Shown: piece after piece, positions 26,557 through 33,076 of the stretch
How positions within the stretch are numbered: position 1 is the first letter of the stretch
Layout of the letters: every line of letters begins with the position of its first letter
From: a virus
DNA length: 36,800 nucleotides
IMG/VR virus record: IMGVR_UViG_3300005056_000221
Location: 1 to 36,800 of that record
Reading direction: 5' to 3' (one strand)
Position numbers and translations under genes: made by a program
Notes under the pieces: model-generated
Database searches by the model: none
The model's input: only the letters and a program-made list of their open reading frames with translations
What the model was told of the DNA's origin: nothing

Positions 26557-26952
26557 TTACAGTATTACTTGGTCTGCCACCTTCTGTTTTATAAACTCAA
26601 TCCTATATCTAACTTTAGATCTGCTCATGTTTAATCTTTTTGCGATCTTACTCACCTTTAAGCCTTGCCCCCATAGAAGTCGTGCGACTTCTTTGATGTC
26701 TGGCCGGATCTTACTCATAACACGGGCGGTGTCTTCGTCTTCTGGCAGCACTATGTAATTGTTACTACTGTAGTCACCGGCTAGGCTTTGCTCGGGTGAC
26801 TGATGCGGGTAACCAATATCAGGCAGTCCTTTTCTACTCAGCCAGATCCATCTTTTGATCAAGAACTCGGCCCTGTTCAACCTTGCTTTTGTCGTACTGG
26901 TTAATGAACCACAGGCAATCGTCGATAATATCTGAGTCTGTTGATTGAGCAT
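26557..26952 (-). CDS. Antitermination protein, Q-like
   Basis: This 131-residue protein resembles phage antiterminator Q proteins, which alter RNA polymerase so it ignores terminators in the late operon. The family pattern is visible as RAEFLIKRWIWLSRKGLPDIGYPHQSP near residues 27-53 and, after an acidic part (LPEDEDTARVMSKIRPDIKEVARLLWG), a helix-turn-helix near residues 98-122 (LKVSKIAKRLNMSRSKVRYRIEFI). It is the last gene before the late operon; a strong terminator follows it. GGGGGT lies six bases before the ATG. Its first 119 bases overlap the preceding gene in another frame. A sigma-factor-like activator is an alternative reading of the HTH. Confidence 0.75.
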   Translation of the reverse strand: MLNQQTQILSTIACGSLTSTTKARLNRAEFLIKRWIWLSRKGLPDIGYPHQSPEQSLAGDYSSNNYIVLPEDEDTARVMSKIRPDIKEVARLLWGQGLKVSKIAKRLNMSRSKVRYRIEFIKQKVADQVIL

Positions 26953-27106
26953 TGTAAACCCCCACTAAGTTAGTTTTACCAATTGATGCCGCTTTTACGC
27001 TTGTTGCCCTATGCGATCTCAATACACCATCATAAGAAATATATACTCTGCCGCTGTTTCTTATATCTGTTCTGAGTTTTTGCAGAAACTTAATGTTGTG
27101 ATCCAT
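26834..27106 (-). CDS. Small protein of unknown function before Q
   Basis: This 90-residue protein shows an N-terminal helical part (MDHNIKFLQKLRTDIRNSG) and beta-like segments (RVYISYDGVLRSHRATSVKAASIGKTNLVGVYNAQS), then an acidic helix (SDIIDDCLWFINQYDKSK). I do not recognise the family. Its ATG overlaps the stop of the preceding gene as TAATG, and AAGGAAG lies upstream, so translation is well supported. It overlaps the Q-like gene by 119 bases in another frame, an unusually long overlap in an operon where neighbours share only 1-8 bases. Confidence 0.6.
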   Translation of the reverse strand: MDHNIKFLQKLRTDIRNSGRVYISYDGVLRSHRATSVKAASIGKTNLVGVYNAQSTDSDIIDDCLWFINQYDKSKVEQGRVLDQKMDLAE

Positions 27107-27288
27107 TAGTGCACTTCCTTTATTTTTGCTATCTTTGCATCGAGATAAGCGAAGTCAGTATTGTTCATACTCAATACTTCTAGTTGCTCTTGACTCATAT
27201 CTTCACTTTTAACGTACTCATCGATCATGACTAGACATGAAAGCAATGCCAGTCGCATAATTGCTAAATCGTTATCTGTGAAATTCAT
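27106..27288 (-). CDS. Small acidic protein of unknown function
   Basis: This 60-residue protein is mostly helical and acidic (MNFTDNDLAIMRLALLSCLV, EYVKSEDMSQEQLEVLSM). I recognise no family. Its ATG overlaps the stop codon that ends the RusA-type frame (ATGA), and its stop overlaps the next ATG (TAATG), so it is coupled on both sides. Confidence 0.55.
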   Translation of the reverse strand: MNFTDNDLAIMRLALLSCLVMIDEYVKSEDMSQEQLEVLSMNNTDFAYLDAKIAKIKEVH

Positions 27289-27593
27289 GCTAAATACTCC
27301 TCAATTTCTATAATCGTCTTTTCCTCTTCACTTTTAATGCTTTCAAAAGTGATTGACGCGACTTGCTTGGTCGAATCATCTGCAAGTATTCCAGCCCGTA
27401 CAATTCCATCCAATACGGCTTTAGCCGATATACCGTCTGTGTCATGCTCTCTTTTTCTATAGCTGATAACTTTGATAGAGACGAGTGAATTAAATCTCGT
27501 AATTTTTTCCTTTCCCACGGGTTCATCGCCAATATTCTGTTCCATGTTGGCAGCGGGTAAGGTAGTTCTATTGTCACTTTCTTCATTTGCCAT
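27285..27593 (-). CDS. rusA: RusA-like Holliday junction resolvase, catalytic part
   Basis: This 102-residue frame contains the catalytic half of a RusA-type resolvase, which cuts branched DNA made during phage recombination and packaging. The metal-binding Asp residues are seen in REHDTDGISAKAVLDGIVRAGILADDS: D51, D53, the helix with K58 and D62, then D69-D70. These match the DLDN..K..D......DD pattern of E. coli RusA. The first 32 residues do not look like RusA; the expected N-terminal strand appears instead in the overlapping frame 27308-27586. The ATG at 27593 has a poorly placed ribosome-binding site. The stop codon forms ATGA with the next gene. Probably ribosomes enter through the other frame, by programmed shift or because an indel has split the gene. 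Confidence 0.6.
   Translation of the reverse strand: MANEESDNRTTLPAANMEQNIGDEPVGKEKITRFNSLVSIKVISYRKREHDTDGISAKAVLDGIVRAGILADDSTKQVASITFESIKSEEEKTIIEIEEYLA
27308..27586 (-). CDS. RusA-like N-terminal part or overlapping gene
   Basis: This 92-residue frame overlaps the RusA catalytic frame almost completely. It begins KKVTIELPYPLPTWNRILAMNPWERKKLRDLIHS; the strand ending in PxxxN is the usual N-terminus of RusA-type enzymes. The rest (TVYRLKPYW, YLQMIRPSKSRQSL, basic tail) lacks catalytic Asp residues. GAGG lies seven bases before its ATG, which overlaps the upstream stop codon as ATGA, so initiation here is much better supported than at 27593. A run of six A at codons 27-28 is one place where a minus-one slip would lead into the catalytic frame. 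It may alternatively be a separate conserved protein encoded in the same DNA. Confidence 0.5.
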   Translation of the reverse strand: MKKVTIELPYPLPTWNRILAMNPWERKKLRDLIHSSLSKLSAIEKESMTQTVYRLKPYWMELYGLEYLQMIRPSKSRQSLLKALKVKRKRRL

Positions 27594-27726
27594 CCTCGAT
27601 CACAGCCTCCAAATCTTTAATCAATTCGTCCTTTGAATAATCCTTTCCCACATAAACCATGTGATCGAATTTATGGGGTTTAAGCTTTTCTATAATCAGC
27701 TTTAATGATTCTTGTAATTCACTCAT
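27583..27726 (-). CDS. Small protein of unknown function
   Basis: This 47-residue ORF encodes an amphipathic helix (MSELQESLKLIIEKLKPHKF), a short middle part (DHMVYVGKDYSKDELIKDL) and ends EAVIEDGK. I recognise no family. Its TGA overlaps the ATG at 27586 as ATGA, and it starts seven bases after the preceding gene, so it fits the compact operon. A ribosome-binding site (GGGATAAGA) lies upstream. Confidence 0.55.
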   Translation of the reverse strand: MSELQESLKLIIEKLKPHKFDHMVYVGKDYSKDELIKDLEAVIEDGK

Positions 27727-27732
27727 TACTTC

Positions 27733-27888
27733 TTATCCCTCAAGCTTTGTCTGGTCAATATTGTTACTCCAAATCAGTAGCCCTACACCGAGCGCATCTA
27801 ATACCCCATCAAAAGCAGTAATAAGCCACACTCCCGCACAAGCCAGAATTACAGCGACACACAATAGTTGTAGTTCTTTTTTACTCAC
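27733..27888 (-). CDS. Small one- or two-span membrane protein
   Basis: This 51-residue ORF starts with GTG, preceded by AAGGGG six bases upstream. After MSKKELQ it has a hydrophobic segment (LLCVAVILACAGVWLITAF) and a second weakly hydrophobic one (VLDALGVGLLIWS), ending in a polar tail. The start forms a GTGA overlap with the stop of the upstream gene. The family is not recognised. Confidence 0.5.
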   Translation of the reverse strand: MSKKELQLLCVAVILACAGVWLITAFDGVLDALGVGLLIWSNNIDQTKLEG

Positions 27889-28052
27889 TTCTTACCCCTT
27901 AAATACCTAACCATTTTCAGATGTAATCTAGCCTGTCTTTTTTGCTCGTCGGTCTTATCTGCCATAAATTCTTTTAACTGTTCAGGCTGGTCAATTAAGG
28001 CTGTTATCCTTCCATTAATTACGCCTTGGGACGCTGTTGTTGAGCTAGGCAT
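27885..28052 (-). CDS. Small basic protein of unknown function
   Basis: This 55-residue ORF begins MPSSTTASQGVINGRITALI, has an acidic-basic helix (QPEQLKEFMADKTDEQKRQA) and a basic end (RYLRGKK). No family recognised. It overlaps the upstream 36-residue ORF by eight bases and the downstream GTG by four. Confidence 0.5.
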   Translation of the reverse strand: MPSSTTASQGVINGRITALIDQPEQLKEFMADKTDEQKRQARLHLKMVRYLRGKK

Positions 28053-28155
28053 CTAGCAGCCAGATAAAAATAGCTACACCTGTAAAAACAACCATCAGTA
28101 TTGATGAAATTACAAAAACTCCTGAAACAACCAAACGATCCGTTACCCATTTCAT
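28045..28155 (-). CDS. Small single-span membrane protein
   Basis: This 36-residue ORF has a basic N-terminus (MKWVTDRL) followed by one membrane segment of about 24 residues (VVSGVFVISSILMVVFTGVA and IFIWLL). GGGGGAG lies five bases before the ATG. It sits between the YbcO-like gene and other small genes of the early operon. The function is unknown. Confidence 0.5.
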   Translation of the reverse strand: MKWVTDRLVVSGVFVISSILMVVFTGVAIFIWLLDA

Positions 28156-28174
28156 CTATCTCCCCCAATCTAAA

Positions 28175-28474
28175 TTAGCTAACACTTATCAACCCTTCAC
28201 TTAGCAAAATAGCCTGCGTTCTAACCACGGCTTCTAAGTGAATTAAATCTCTCTTTTCACGTAGAACTAAATGCTCTACATATCCGCCATCCAGCCATTG
28301 ATGACATTCAAAACAGGCATAGGCTCCGTGGATGTCGTGAGACTTCATTCCAATGCCACCACCGTTAAGATGTGCGTACACTGTTTTTTCATTGTCGTAA
28401 CTACAGATGCCTATCACTCTTACTTGGCAATCTTTACCTTTAGCTGATTTTGTTATTTTTGTTTGTTTACTCAC
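28175..28474 (-). CDS. YbcO-like putative nuclease (DUF1364)
   Basis: This 99-residue protein matches the DUF1364/YbcO family of lambdoid phages, small proteins thought to be HNH-like nucleases acting in recombination. Likely metal or catalytic residues are C16 and C24 (DCQVRVIGIC), H35 in YAHLNGGGIGMKSHD, and C54, C57, H58 in AYACFECHQWLDGG. Start is GTG at 28474 with GAGGTGG upstream; it overlaps the end of ninB by eight bases. As in lambda, it keeps company with NinB and a RusA-type resolvase. Confidence 0.85.
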   Translation of the reverse strand: MSKQTKITKSAKGKDCQVRVIGICSYDNEKTVYAHLNGGGIGMKSHDIHGAYACFECHQWLDGGYVEHLVLREKRDLIHLEAVVRTQAILLSEGLISVS

Positions 28475-28961
28475 GCAACCACCTCAAATCATCAGGCGTT
28501 ATCAGTACTACTTGATATTTTTGCAGCACATACTTATCAACAGCGTCTAGCCATCTAGCCATTGATTTAACGCTCATATCTTTGGTTGAAATAACTCTGT
28601 CCCAGAATCCTTTTTGATATTGTTTTAATGCTTTTTCTGATACTTGCTGTAATGCCTTGCAGCTTTCTTTGTACACATCAAACACAGCTACATAGTCTTC
28701 GTCTTGAGCAATTAAAATCTCAGGCACGAATTTATGCTTAAAGTGAAGATTCCAGCCTTTTTTATCTCTACCCCTACCGACACCAGCTAATTGTTTTTCA
28801 AGCTGTGTAAACCACATCCATCTAAGCCTATGCTGTGCGTCTGATCGTGATTCTTTCTTATTTTTAATCGTCACTATCTGGTCAGTTCCAGCATTAAGCA
28901 TTGATATGAAAGCAATGCAGTTAGCTTTTACTTGTGGAGTTGATAAGATGAAGGTGTTCAT
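28467..28961 (-). CDS. ninB: NinB recombination protein
   Basis: This 164-residue protein is a homologue of lambda NinB (Orf), which binds single-stranded DNA and helps load recombinase in place of RecFOR. Conserved features include the N-terminal strands (FILSTPQVKANCIAFI), the motif KKESRSDAQHRLRWMWFTQLEKQ, the internal GRDKKGWNLHFKHKFVPEIL, and the C-terminal SMARWLDAVDKYVLQKY. A GTG at 28973 could add four residues, but the ATG at 28961 matches the family start better. It heads the recombination group with the YbcO- and RusA-like genes. Confidence 0.88.
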   Translation of the reverse strand: MNTFILSTPQVKANCIAFISMLNAGTDQIVTIKNKKESRSDAQHRLRWMWFTQLEKQLAGVGRGRDKKGWNLHFKHKFVPEILIAQDEDYVAVFDVYKESCKALQQVSEKALKQYQKGFWDRVISTKDMSVKSMARWLDAVDKYVLQKYQVVLITPDDLRWLRE

Positions 28962-28986
28962 CAGTCTTCCCACCCATCACCACAGG

Positions 28987-29838
28987 TCATTTTTCTGCTC
29001 CCCGTTTAGTCTTGAGTTGTGGGGATGGGTTTTTAACGGCCTCAATTACATCAGCCAAATGCAGATGGGTTTCAGCCACAATGTCGTGATGATTTACCAC
29101 CCAGATCATTGCCTCTCTTAATTTCTCACCATAAGCAATTTTCTTATCTAACTCCTGCTGAAGGTCTTTTATTCTCTGTTCATCTATTGGCTCTGGATAT
29201 TCAAGACCAGCTTCGCTTTTCACACGCTTAAATTCAGCCACAGCATCAGCCTGTATTTTTGCTAAGAGTTGTGGGGATGGGTTTTTGTTTAAGCAATATC
29301 CTACGTATGCCTGTCCTGAAATAGCAGCGGACGAATATTTTTTAAGCACACATTTAACGTGTTCACCATAAGCCACCTGCTCATCTAACTGCTGTTGGAG
29401 GTCTTTTATTTGCTCTGCTTGGACTAGACAGTCTTCGTGGAGGTGGACTACGCAGCCTATAGCAGGATTTTCCGTAATCTCCTCAAAAGTTTTGCCTTCG
29501 TGCCATAGCGACCCATCACTTAAATCAAAGAAATTTTCGTCAACTGCTTTTGAAAACTCAACGGGTAAGTCTTCTTGGTTTTCAGCCAACTCAGTTAACG
29601 GATGCTCACTTACAGGCTTATCTAGTTTTTGCTCTTGGATCTTGTAGGTGTCCACGTATTTCCAATCAACCGAACCTGCTGTTTCCGTAATCGGCAGCAT
29701 ATATTCCAATTTAAATGTAACTTCTACCTTCACCCCGCCAGGAACCGGCTGTCCTTTGCCGTCATAAGCTGTTTTTTCGCCTTGGGCTAATCTGCAAAAG
29801 TTATGTCCAGCTTTCGGGCTGTTAAATAGATTGCTCAT
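28987..29838 (-). CDS. Protein with internal duplication, function unknown
   Basis: This 283-residue acidic protein has a possible beta-rich N-terminal domain (VKVEVTFKLEYMLPITETAG) and a C-terminal region with two repeats. IKDLQQQLDEQVAYGE (about 144-159) returns as IKDLQQELDKKIAYGE (223-238), and KNPSPQL at 185-191 returns at 269-275, so a unit near 80 residues was duplicated. The matching DNA includes a 21-base identical stretch at 29014-29034 and 29266-29286. The coiled-coil-like repeats plus NPSPQLL.KI.A.A..E resemble Ea22-type phage proteins, but I cannot name a function. The ATG overlaps the preceding stop (TGATG); a GTG one codon earlier is possible. Confidence 0.65.
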   Translation of the reverse strand: MSNLFNSPKAGHNFCRLAQGEKTAYDGKGQPVPGGVKVEVTFKLEYMLPITETAGSVDWKYVDTYKIQEQKLDKPVSEHPLTELAENQEDLPVEFSKAVDENFFDLSDGSLWHEGKTFEEITENPAIGCVVHLHEDCLVQAEQIKDLQQQLDEQVAYGEHVKCVLKKYSSAAISGQAYVGYCLNKNPSPQLLAKIQADAVAEFKRVKSEAGLEYPEPIDEQRIKDLQQELDKKIAYGEKLREAMIWVVNHHDIVAETHLHLADVIEAVKNPSPQLKTKRGAEK

Positions 29839-29993
29839 CACCTGCCATCCTTAGAATCTTCAAACCAAATATAATCAGGTTGCTCTTGCTGTGCTGGCTT
29901 AGTTATTTCTGGCTTCTCTTTGTCGAGTAGTGAGATAGTTATCAAAGTTAGAAAGAAAATGATTAAACCTGCTATTAAGGTTTGGGTTTTCAT
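29838..29993 (-). CDS. Small membrane-anchored protein
   Basis: This 51-residue ORF has one N-terminal membrane segment (TLIAGLIIFFLTLITISLL) followed by a polar Pro/Gln/Glu-rich tail (DKEKPEITKPAQQEQPDY). Both ends overlap neighbouring genes, ATGA upstream and TGATG downstream, as is usual in this operon. The family is unknown. Confidence 0.55.
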   Translation of the reverse strand: MKTQTLIAGLIIFFLTLITISLLDKEKPEITKPAQQEQPDYIWFEDSKDGR

Positions 29994-30277
29994 GTCATCA
30001 CCCACGTTTGAGCCATAGTTTTATTCTCTGTACAGATGCGTATCTTTGCTCGTTTTAGATAAATACCTTCTGCATCAGGTAATCGTCTTGCAATCATGGC
30101 TCGGTCGTAACCGCTTACCTTTGCAAGCTCGGCACTGGTTTTATTTGGATTGCCTTGAACAAGGCCTACGACTAAATCAATTTGTCTTTGACGTTTGCCT
30201 GACTTTGTAATCGCATCGCCTGCTAAGTGACTAGATTCTGGATCTGAATTTCTACTGTGTGGGGTTTGAATATTCAT
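29990..30277 (-). CDS. HTH protein of the replication operon
   Basis: This 95-residue protein looks like a small winged-helix DNA-binding protein: KRQRQIDLVVGLVQGNPNKTSAELAKVSGYDRAMIARRLPDAEGI places a helix-turn-helix around residues 43-66. The N-terminus (PHSRNSDPESSHLAGDAI) resembles short phage proteins found after the helicase gene in lambdoid operons. It is coupled to the helicase gene (TAATG) and to the membrane-anchored gene after it (ATGA). The role is unknown; a modulator of replication or of host genes is possible. Confidence 0.65.
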   Translation of the reverse strand: MNIQTPHSRNSDPESSHLAGDAITKSGKRQRQIDLVVGLVQGNPNKTSAELAKVSGYDRAMIARRLPDAEGIYLKRAKIRICTENKTMAQTWVMT

Positions 30278-31188
30278 TAAGCTGCCTCACTTCTTACATC
30301 GGTTTGAAAGGGTCTGGCATCAGGGCCACTCAAGAACTGCTGGCTATCGGGATGAAAATACAAAGCAAATCTATCCTCGATACCGGCATGACGTTGTTTA
30401 GCTACAATTAGCGAGGTGTCAGGTTCGAGTTTATCGAACTGTTTGCCCTCTCTGATTTTGGCTTCTTTGTCTTTGTTGCGGTGAATGATGCAGACGTTAT
30501 CTACCAAGTCTGTTATTTCGCCAGCGCCTTTGATGTCGAACTTATCGGGCACTTTTCCTTCACGTTCAGACTTGCGTACATGGTGGACTAAGTGAATGTG
30601 AATGTTGTGTGTTTTAGCCGCCCAACATAGTTTGTCTACGAATTTCTTTTGGGCGTTGTAATCATCTACACCGAGTCCGCACTTAACGAGCGAATCGAGG
30701 ATAATGTTTTCAATACCTAGTTTTGTAGCTGCGTAATGGATCATGGCAATAATCCGATCTGCTGGGATAGTGTCTAGCTGATCATAGATCCATAACTGAC
30801 CATCAGTTGTTTTCATTAAGCTTTCGATATGGGTTTTGGATGGATTTGCAAAACCTGCCATCTGCCGAACCATTCGGTGCAGTGTTGCCCTCACCGGCAT
30901 TTCTAACGATGCGACCAGCCACTTGCTAACAGGAAGTGTTAACGCACATATCTGGCCGAGTAGCTGACTCTTACCATGACCGTTAATACCAGCCCATAAT
31001 GTGACCTCACCTTTACGAAGCTGAAAACGTTCATGCGTCTTTGGCCAAGGTAGTTGTAGACCTGCCATTGCCTCACCTTCCTCAAACGACTGGACAGCAA
31101 GCTCGGTAAAGTCATAAGCAGGTACGATGTTTTGAGATTCCTGAACGCTCAGGAAGTCTAAGAAGTCTTTATCTTTCAAGAGATCCAT
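30277..31188 (-). CDS. DnaB-like replicative helicase (helicase domain only)
   Basis: This 303-residue protein has the RecA-like core of DnaB-type helicases. Walker A is GINGHGKS at residues 67-74 (LRKGEVTLWAG before it), the region KWLVASLEMPVRATLHRMVRQMAG follows motif Ia, Walker B is IENIILDSLVKCG, and the motif 3-4 area is HNIHIHLVHHVRKSE with IKGAGEITDLVDNVCIIHRNKD. The N-terminal DnaB domain that binds primase is missing, as in phage helicases of this size. It follows the replication initiator gene, in the place of lambda P, so this phage probably brings its own helicase rather than recruiting the host one. Confidence 0.85.
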   Translation of the reverse strand: MDLLKDKDFLDFLSVQESQNIVPAYDFTELAVQSFEEGEAMAGLQLPWPKTHERFQLRKGEVTLWAGINGHGKSQLLGQICALTLPVSKWLVASLEMPVRATLHRMVRQMAGFANPSKTHIESLMKTTDGQLWIYDQLDTIPADRIIAMIHYAATKLGIENIILDSLVKCGLGVDDYNAQKKFVDKLCWAAKTHNIHIHLVHHVRKSEREGKVPDKFDIKGAGEITDLVDNVCIIHRNKDKEAKIREGKQFDKLEPDTSLIVAKQRHAGIEDRFALYFHPDSQQFLSGPDARPFQTDVRSEAA

Positions 31189-31889
31189 TATTTGTAACCT
31201 GCGTATTGGTTGTTTTGTGGATTGTCATTACTGTGATTTAAGTACCACTTGTAATTAACGCCCTTCCAGCTTTCCTGTAAGCACAAGCTAATCATGTCGT
31301 TCATTGAAATTGAATTTTCAACACATTCAATCAACCTGTTTGTAATTCCTGTTAATCCCCGTTTAGTTTGACTTGCTTTTTTTCTCACACGCAATTTCAT
31401 AAATGAATCCCATAATTCAACATCAACTGGATCTGGTTTTAAAAACATAATTTCAGTTGGGTTTAACAACTCATCGGGTGTTTTTTCCTCTAAACGTTTC
31501 TTAAGGTTAATAACTAAAGGATCTATAACCCGTTTTTGGGGGTGCTTAGTCCCACCGTTTTTGGGGGTGCTTATAGGTAATTTTGGAGGTGCTCCGTTTT
31601 TGGGGGTGCTTATTATTTTATTAAGATCCATGCTCCATATTTTGATACTATTTGTCCTGCCTTTTCTTCTTCCTGTGTCCTGTATGTAGCCCTGATTTTC
31701 AAGTGTGAGAATGTGTTTTTGAACGGTTTTTATGTCTAAACTTGTTTTATTGGCAATTGTTGTTATTGATGCGTAAAGCTCGTTGCAATCATGTTCGTTT
31801 GCATAATCGCTCATTGCGAGCAATACAAACTTCATTGAAGATGGCTTTATGTCTGATTTAAATACAGCATTAAGCAGTTCCAAGCTCAC
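31188..31889 (-). CDS. Replication initiation protein, O-like
   Basis: This 233-residue protein is the probable origin-binding initiator. Its N-terminal half has a winged helix (SSMKFVLLAMSDYANEHDCNELYASITTIANKTSLDIKTVQKHILTLENQGYI), typical of phage initiators that recognise iterons. The middle, STPKNGAPPKLPISTPKNGGTKHPQKR, is encoded by four iteron-like DNA repeats, as in lambda O where the origin lies inside the gene. The C-terminal half (ELWDSFMKLRVRKKASQTKRGLTGI, then ESWKGVNYKWYLN) resembles the C-terminal region of DnaT- or phage replication-type proteins. The start is GTG at 31889, forming GTGA with the upstream stop. Confidence 0.8.
   Translation of the reverse strand: MSLELLNAVFKSDIKPSSMKFVLLAMSDYANEHDCNELYASITTIANKTSLDIKTVQKHILTLENQGYIQDTGRRKGRTNSIKIWSMDLNKIISTPKNGAPPKLPISTPKNGGTKHPQKRVIDPLVINLKKRLEEKTPDELLNPTEIMFLKPDPVDVELWDSFMKLRVRKKASQTKRGLTGITNRLIECVENSISMNDMISLCLQESWKGVNYKWYLNHSNDNPQNNQYAGYK
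31530..31612. repeat. Iteron cluster, probable replication origin
   Basis: Three exact 19-base copies starting at 31530, 31555 and 31594 read CCGTTTTTGGGGGTGCTTA, and a shorter degenerate copy (TTTTGGAGGTGCT) lies at 31581-31593. They are inside the initiator gene. The DNA to the right, up to about 31680, is AT-rich and could be the unwinding region. Confidence 0.75.
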
Positions 31890-32314
31890 GCAGCCACCCC
31901 CGATTGCAAGTTACGCATCTCTACAAAAGCATTACGTTCTGTAGTTAAATCTTCATCAGTAAGTCTCATGCCTCTGGTGCGCATTTCTTCTGCCATATCT
32001 AGCCGTAACTGACATGATTTGATTTTGTCGTGAATAGTGGCGAGGCGTTTGTTTTCTTTGCGAACAACGTAAAGAGGCTGTATGCGATCTTCAATGGACT
32101 CTTCGAATAAATCACCTAACGACATATCAATAGCTTCTAATATTTCATCGGGTGAATGACCTGCAAAACAATGGATTAATACGCGACCATCAGGAAGCTC
32201 TTTAATGCCCATTTGAGCTGTTTTGACATGCCCGCAGGGGCATTGACACACCCACTGACTAGGGTTTGTTTGACGGACAAATTCAAGCCGGTCTAATATG
32301 TTTTGGACGCTCAT
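31886..32314 (-). CDS. Zinc-finger primase-like protein
   Basis: This 142-residue protein has the zinc-ribbon part of phage primases: WVCQCPCGHVKTAQMGIKELPDGRVLIHCFAGHSPDEILEAIDMSLGDLF. Likely ligands are C25, C27, H48 or C49, and H53. The polymerase (TOPRIM) part is absent; the rest of the protein is helical and charged (NKRLATIHDKIKSCQLRLDMAEEMRTRG). Such stand-alone fingers may help recognise the priming site or bind DNA beside the helicase. It overlaps its neighbours by four bases at both ends. Confidence 0.78.
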   Translation of the reverse strand: MSVQNILDRLEFVRQTNPSQWVCQCPCGHVKTAQMGIKELPDGRVLIHCFAGHSPDEILEAIDMSLGDLFEESIEDRIQPLYVVRKENKRLATIHDKIKSCQLRLDMAEEMRTRGMRLTDEDLTTERNAFVEMRNLQSGVAA

Positions 32315-32751
32315 ATATTTACGATCTTTGAGTTAATGTCCGTAGTGTGTAAATCGCGATCTAATTCATCAACGGTCTTTCGGATCTCATTTGTCAGCTT
32401 TAAGCAGTCTGCTTTTTCACGCTCAGTTACTATTCCATCCTCAACGGACTTATTGACTTCGTGTGCCGCCTTACCGACACTATCAACAACGTTTAAAATA
32501 GAGGTCGTGATTGAGTTATTGCCGACTATCTTCTTTGACTGATAAGCAACAAGGGCATCGTTAATAGAGTGGGTCTTGGTTGTTTTTTGGAGCAGTTTTA
32601 ATTGCTGAGGTGAGAAGTAGGCATTCTCTGTATTAAAGTTTGCTTTGTTAAGTAAGATCTGACGACTCATACCCATCAAATCAGCTAGTTCCTGCGTTCC
32701 TTCGGGAAAATCATGAACGGCGTCATAAATAGCTAGGTCTAACTGATTCAT
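32311..32751 (-). CDS. CII-like regulator (Phage_CP76 family)
   Basis: This 146-residue protein matches the phage CII/CP76 regulator family. The conserved part is the N-terminal LDLAIYDAVHDFPEGTQELADLMGMSRQILLNKANFNTENAYFSPQQLKLLQKTTKTHSINDALVAY, with a helix-turn-helix near residues 18-45; the rest is helical. Such proteins activate the establishment promoter for the repressor and so favour lysogeny. It follows the Cro-like gene and an intrinsic terminator, as cII does in lambda. GGAG lies eight bases before the ATG. Confidence 0.82.
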   Translation of the reverse strand: MNQLDLAIYDAVHDFPEGTQELADLMGMSRQILLNKANFNTENAYFSPQQLKLLQKTTKTHSINDALVAYQSKKIVGNNSITTSILNVVDSVGKAAHEVNKSVEDGIVTEREKADCLKLTNEIRKTVDELDRDLHTTDINSKIVNI

Positions 32752-32846
32752 TGTTTACGCTCCGTATATTTAAATATTTTTAATTGCTGTTTACTCATCT
32801 AAAATGTAACCATGCAAAAACTATTTTCTAAATTCATACTTCAGCT

Positions 32847-32874
32847 AAAAAAATACCCGTACCGAAATACGGGT
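32847..32874 (-). terminator. Terminator between cro-like and cII-like genes
   Basis: On the minus strand ACCCGTA-TTTCGG-TACGGGT is a perfect seven-pair stem followed by A and seven T. It lies immediately after the Cro-like gene, in the position of lambda tR1, and would limit expression of the replication genes until antitermination occurs. No N-like gene was recognised in the window. Confidence 0.75.
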
Positions 32875-32885
32875 GAAGCTGAGTT

Positions 32886-33068
32886 TTATGCTGCGACAAC
32901 CCGCTCATATAAGTCGCTTATCGCTGATGCTGTAGACGCTTTTATATCTACATGTACACCAGAAGCAATTCTAGATATTGTTGGCTGCGAAATACTGGTT
33001 TTACTAGCTATATCAAGCTGTGTAAATCCAGACTCAATGATCTTATTTAGTTTGTTTTGTGTATTCAT
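32886..33068 (-). CDS. Cro-like repressor
   Basis: This 60-residue protein is a single helix-turn-helix domain: FTQLDIASKTSISQPTISRIASGVHVDIKASTASAISDLYERV. The recognition helix is around SQPTISRIASG. It is divergently placed against the CI-like gene across shared operators and is the first gene of the leftward early operon. The promoter at 33077-33105 should start transcription within a few bases of the ATG, so the messenger is probably leaderless. It would antagonise the CI-like repressor at the same operators. Confidence 0.82.
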   Translation of the reverse strand: MNTQNKLNKIIESGFTQLDIASKTSISQPTISRIASGVHVDIKASTASAISDLYERVVAA

Positions 33069-33076
33069 GTTAGTGA

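Noticed and set aside
29014-29286. CRISPR-like repeat pair (21-base identical sequences)
   Set aside because: There are only two copies, 252 bases apart, inside a protein with matching amino-acid duplication.
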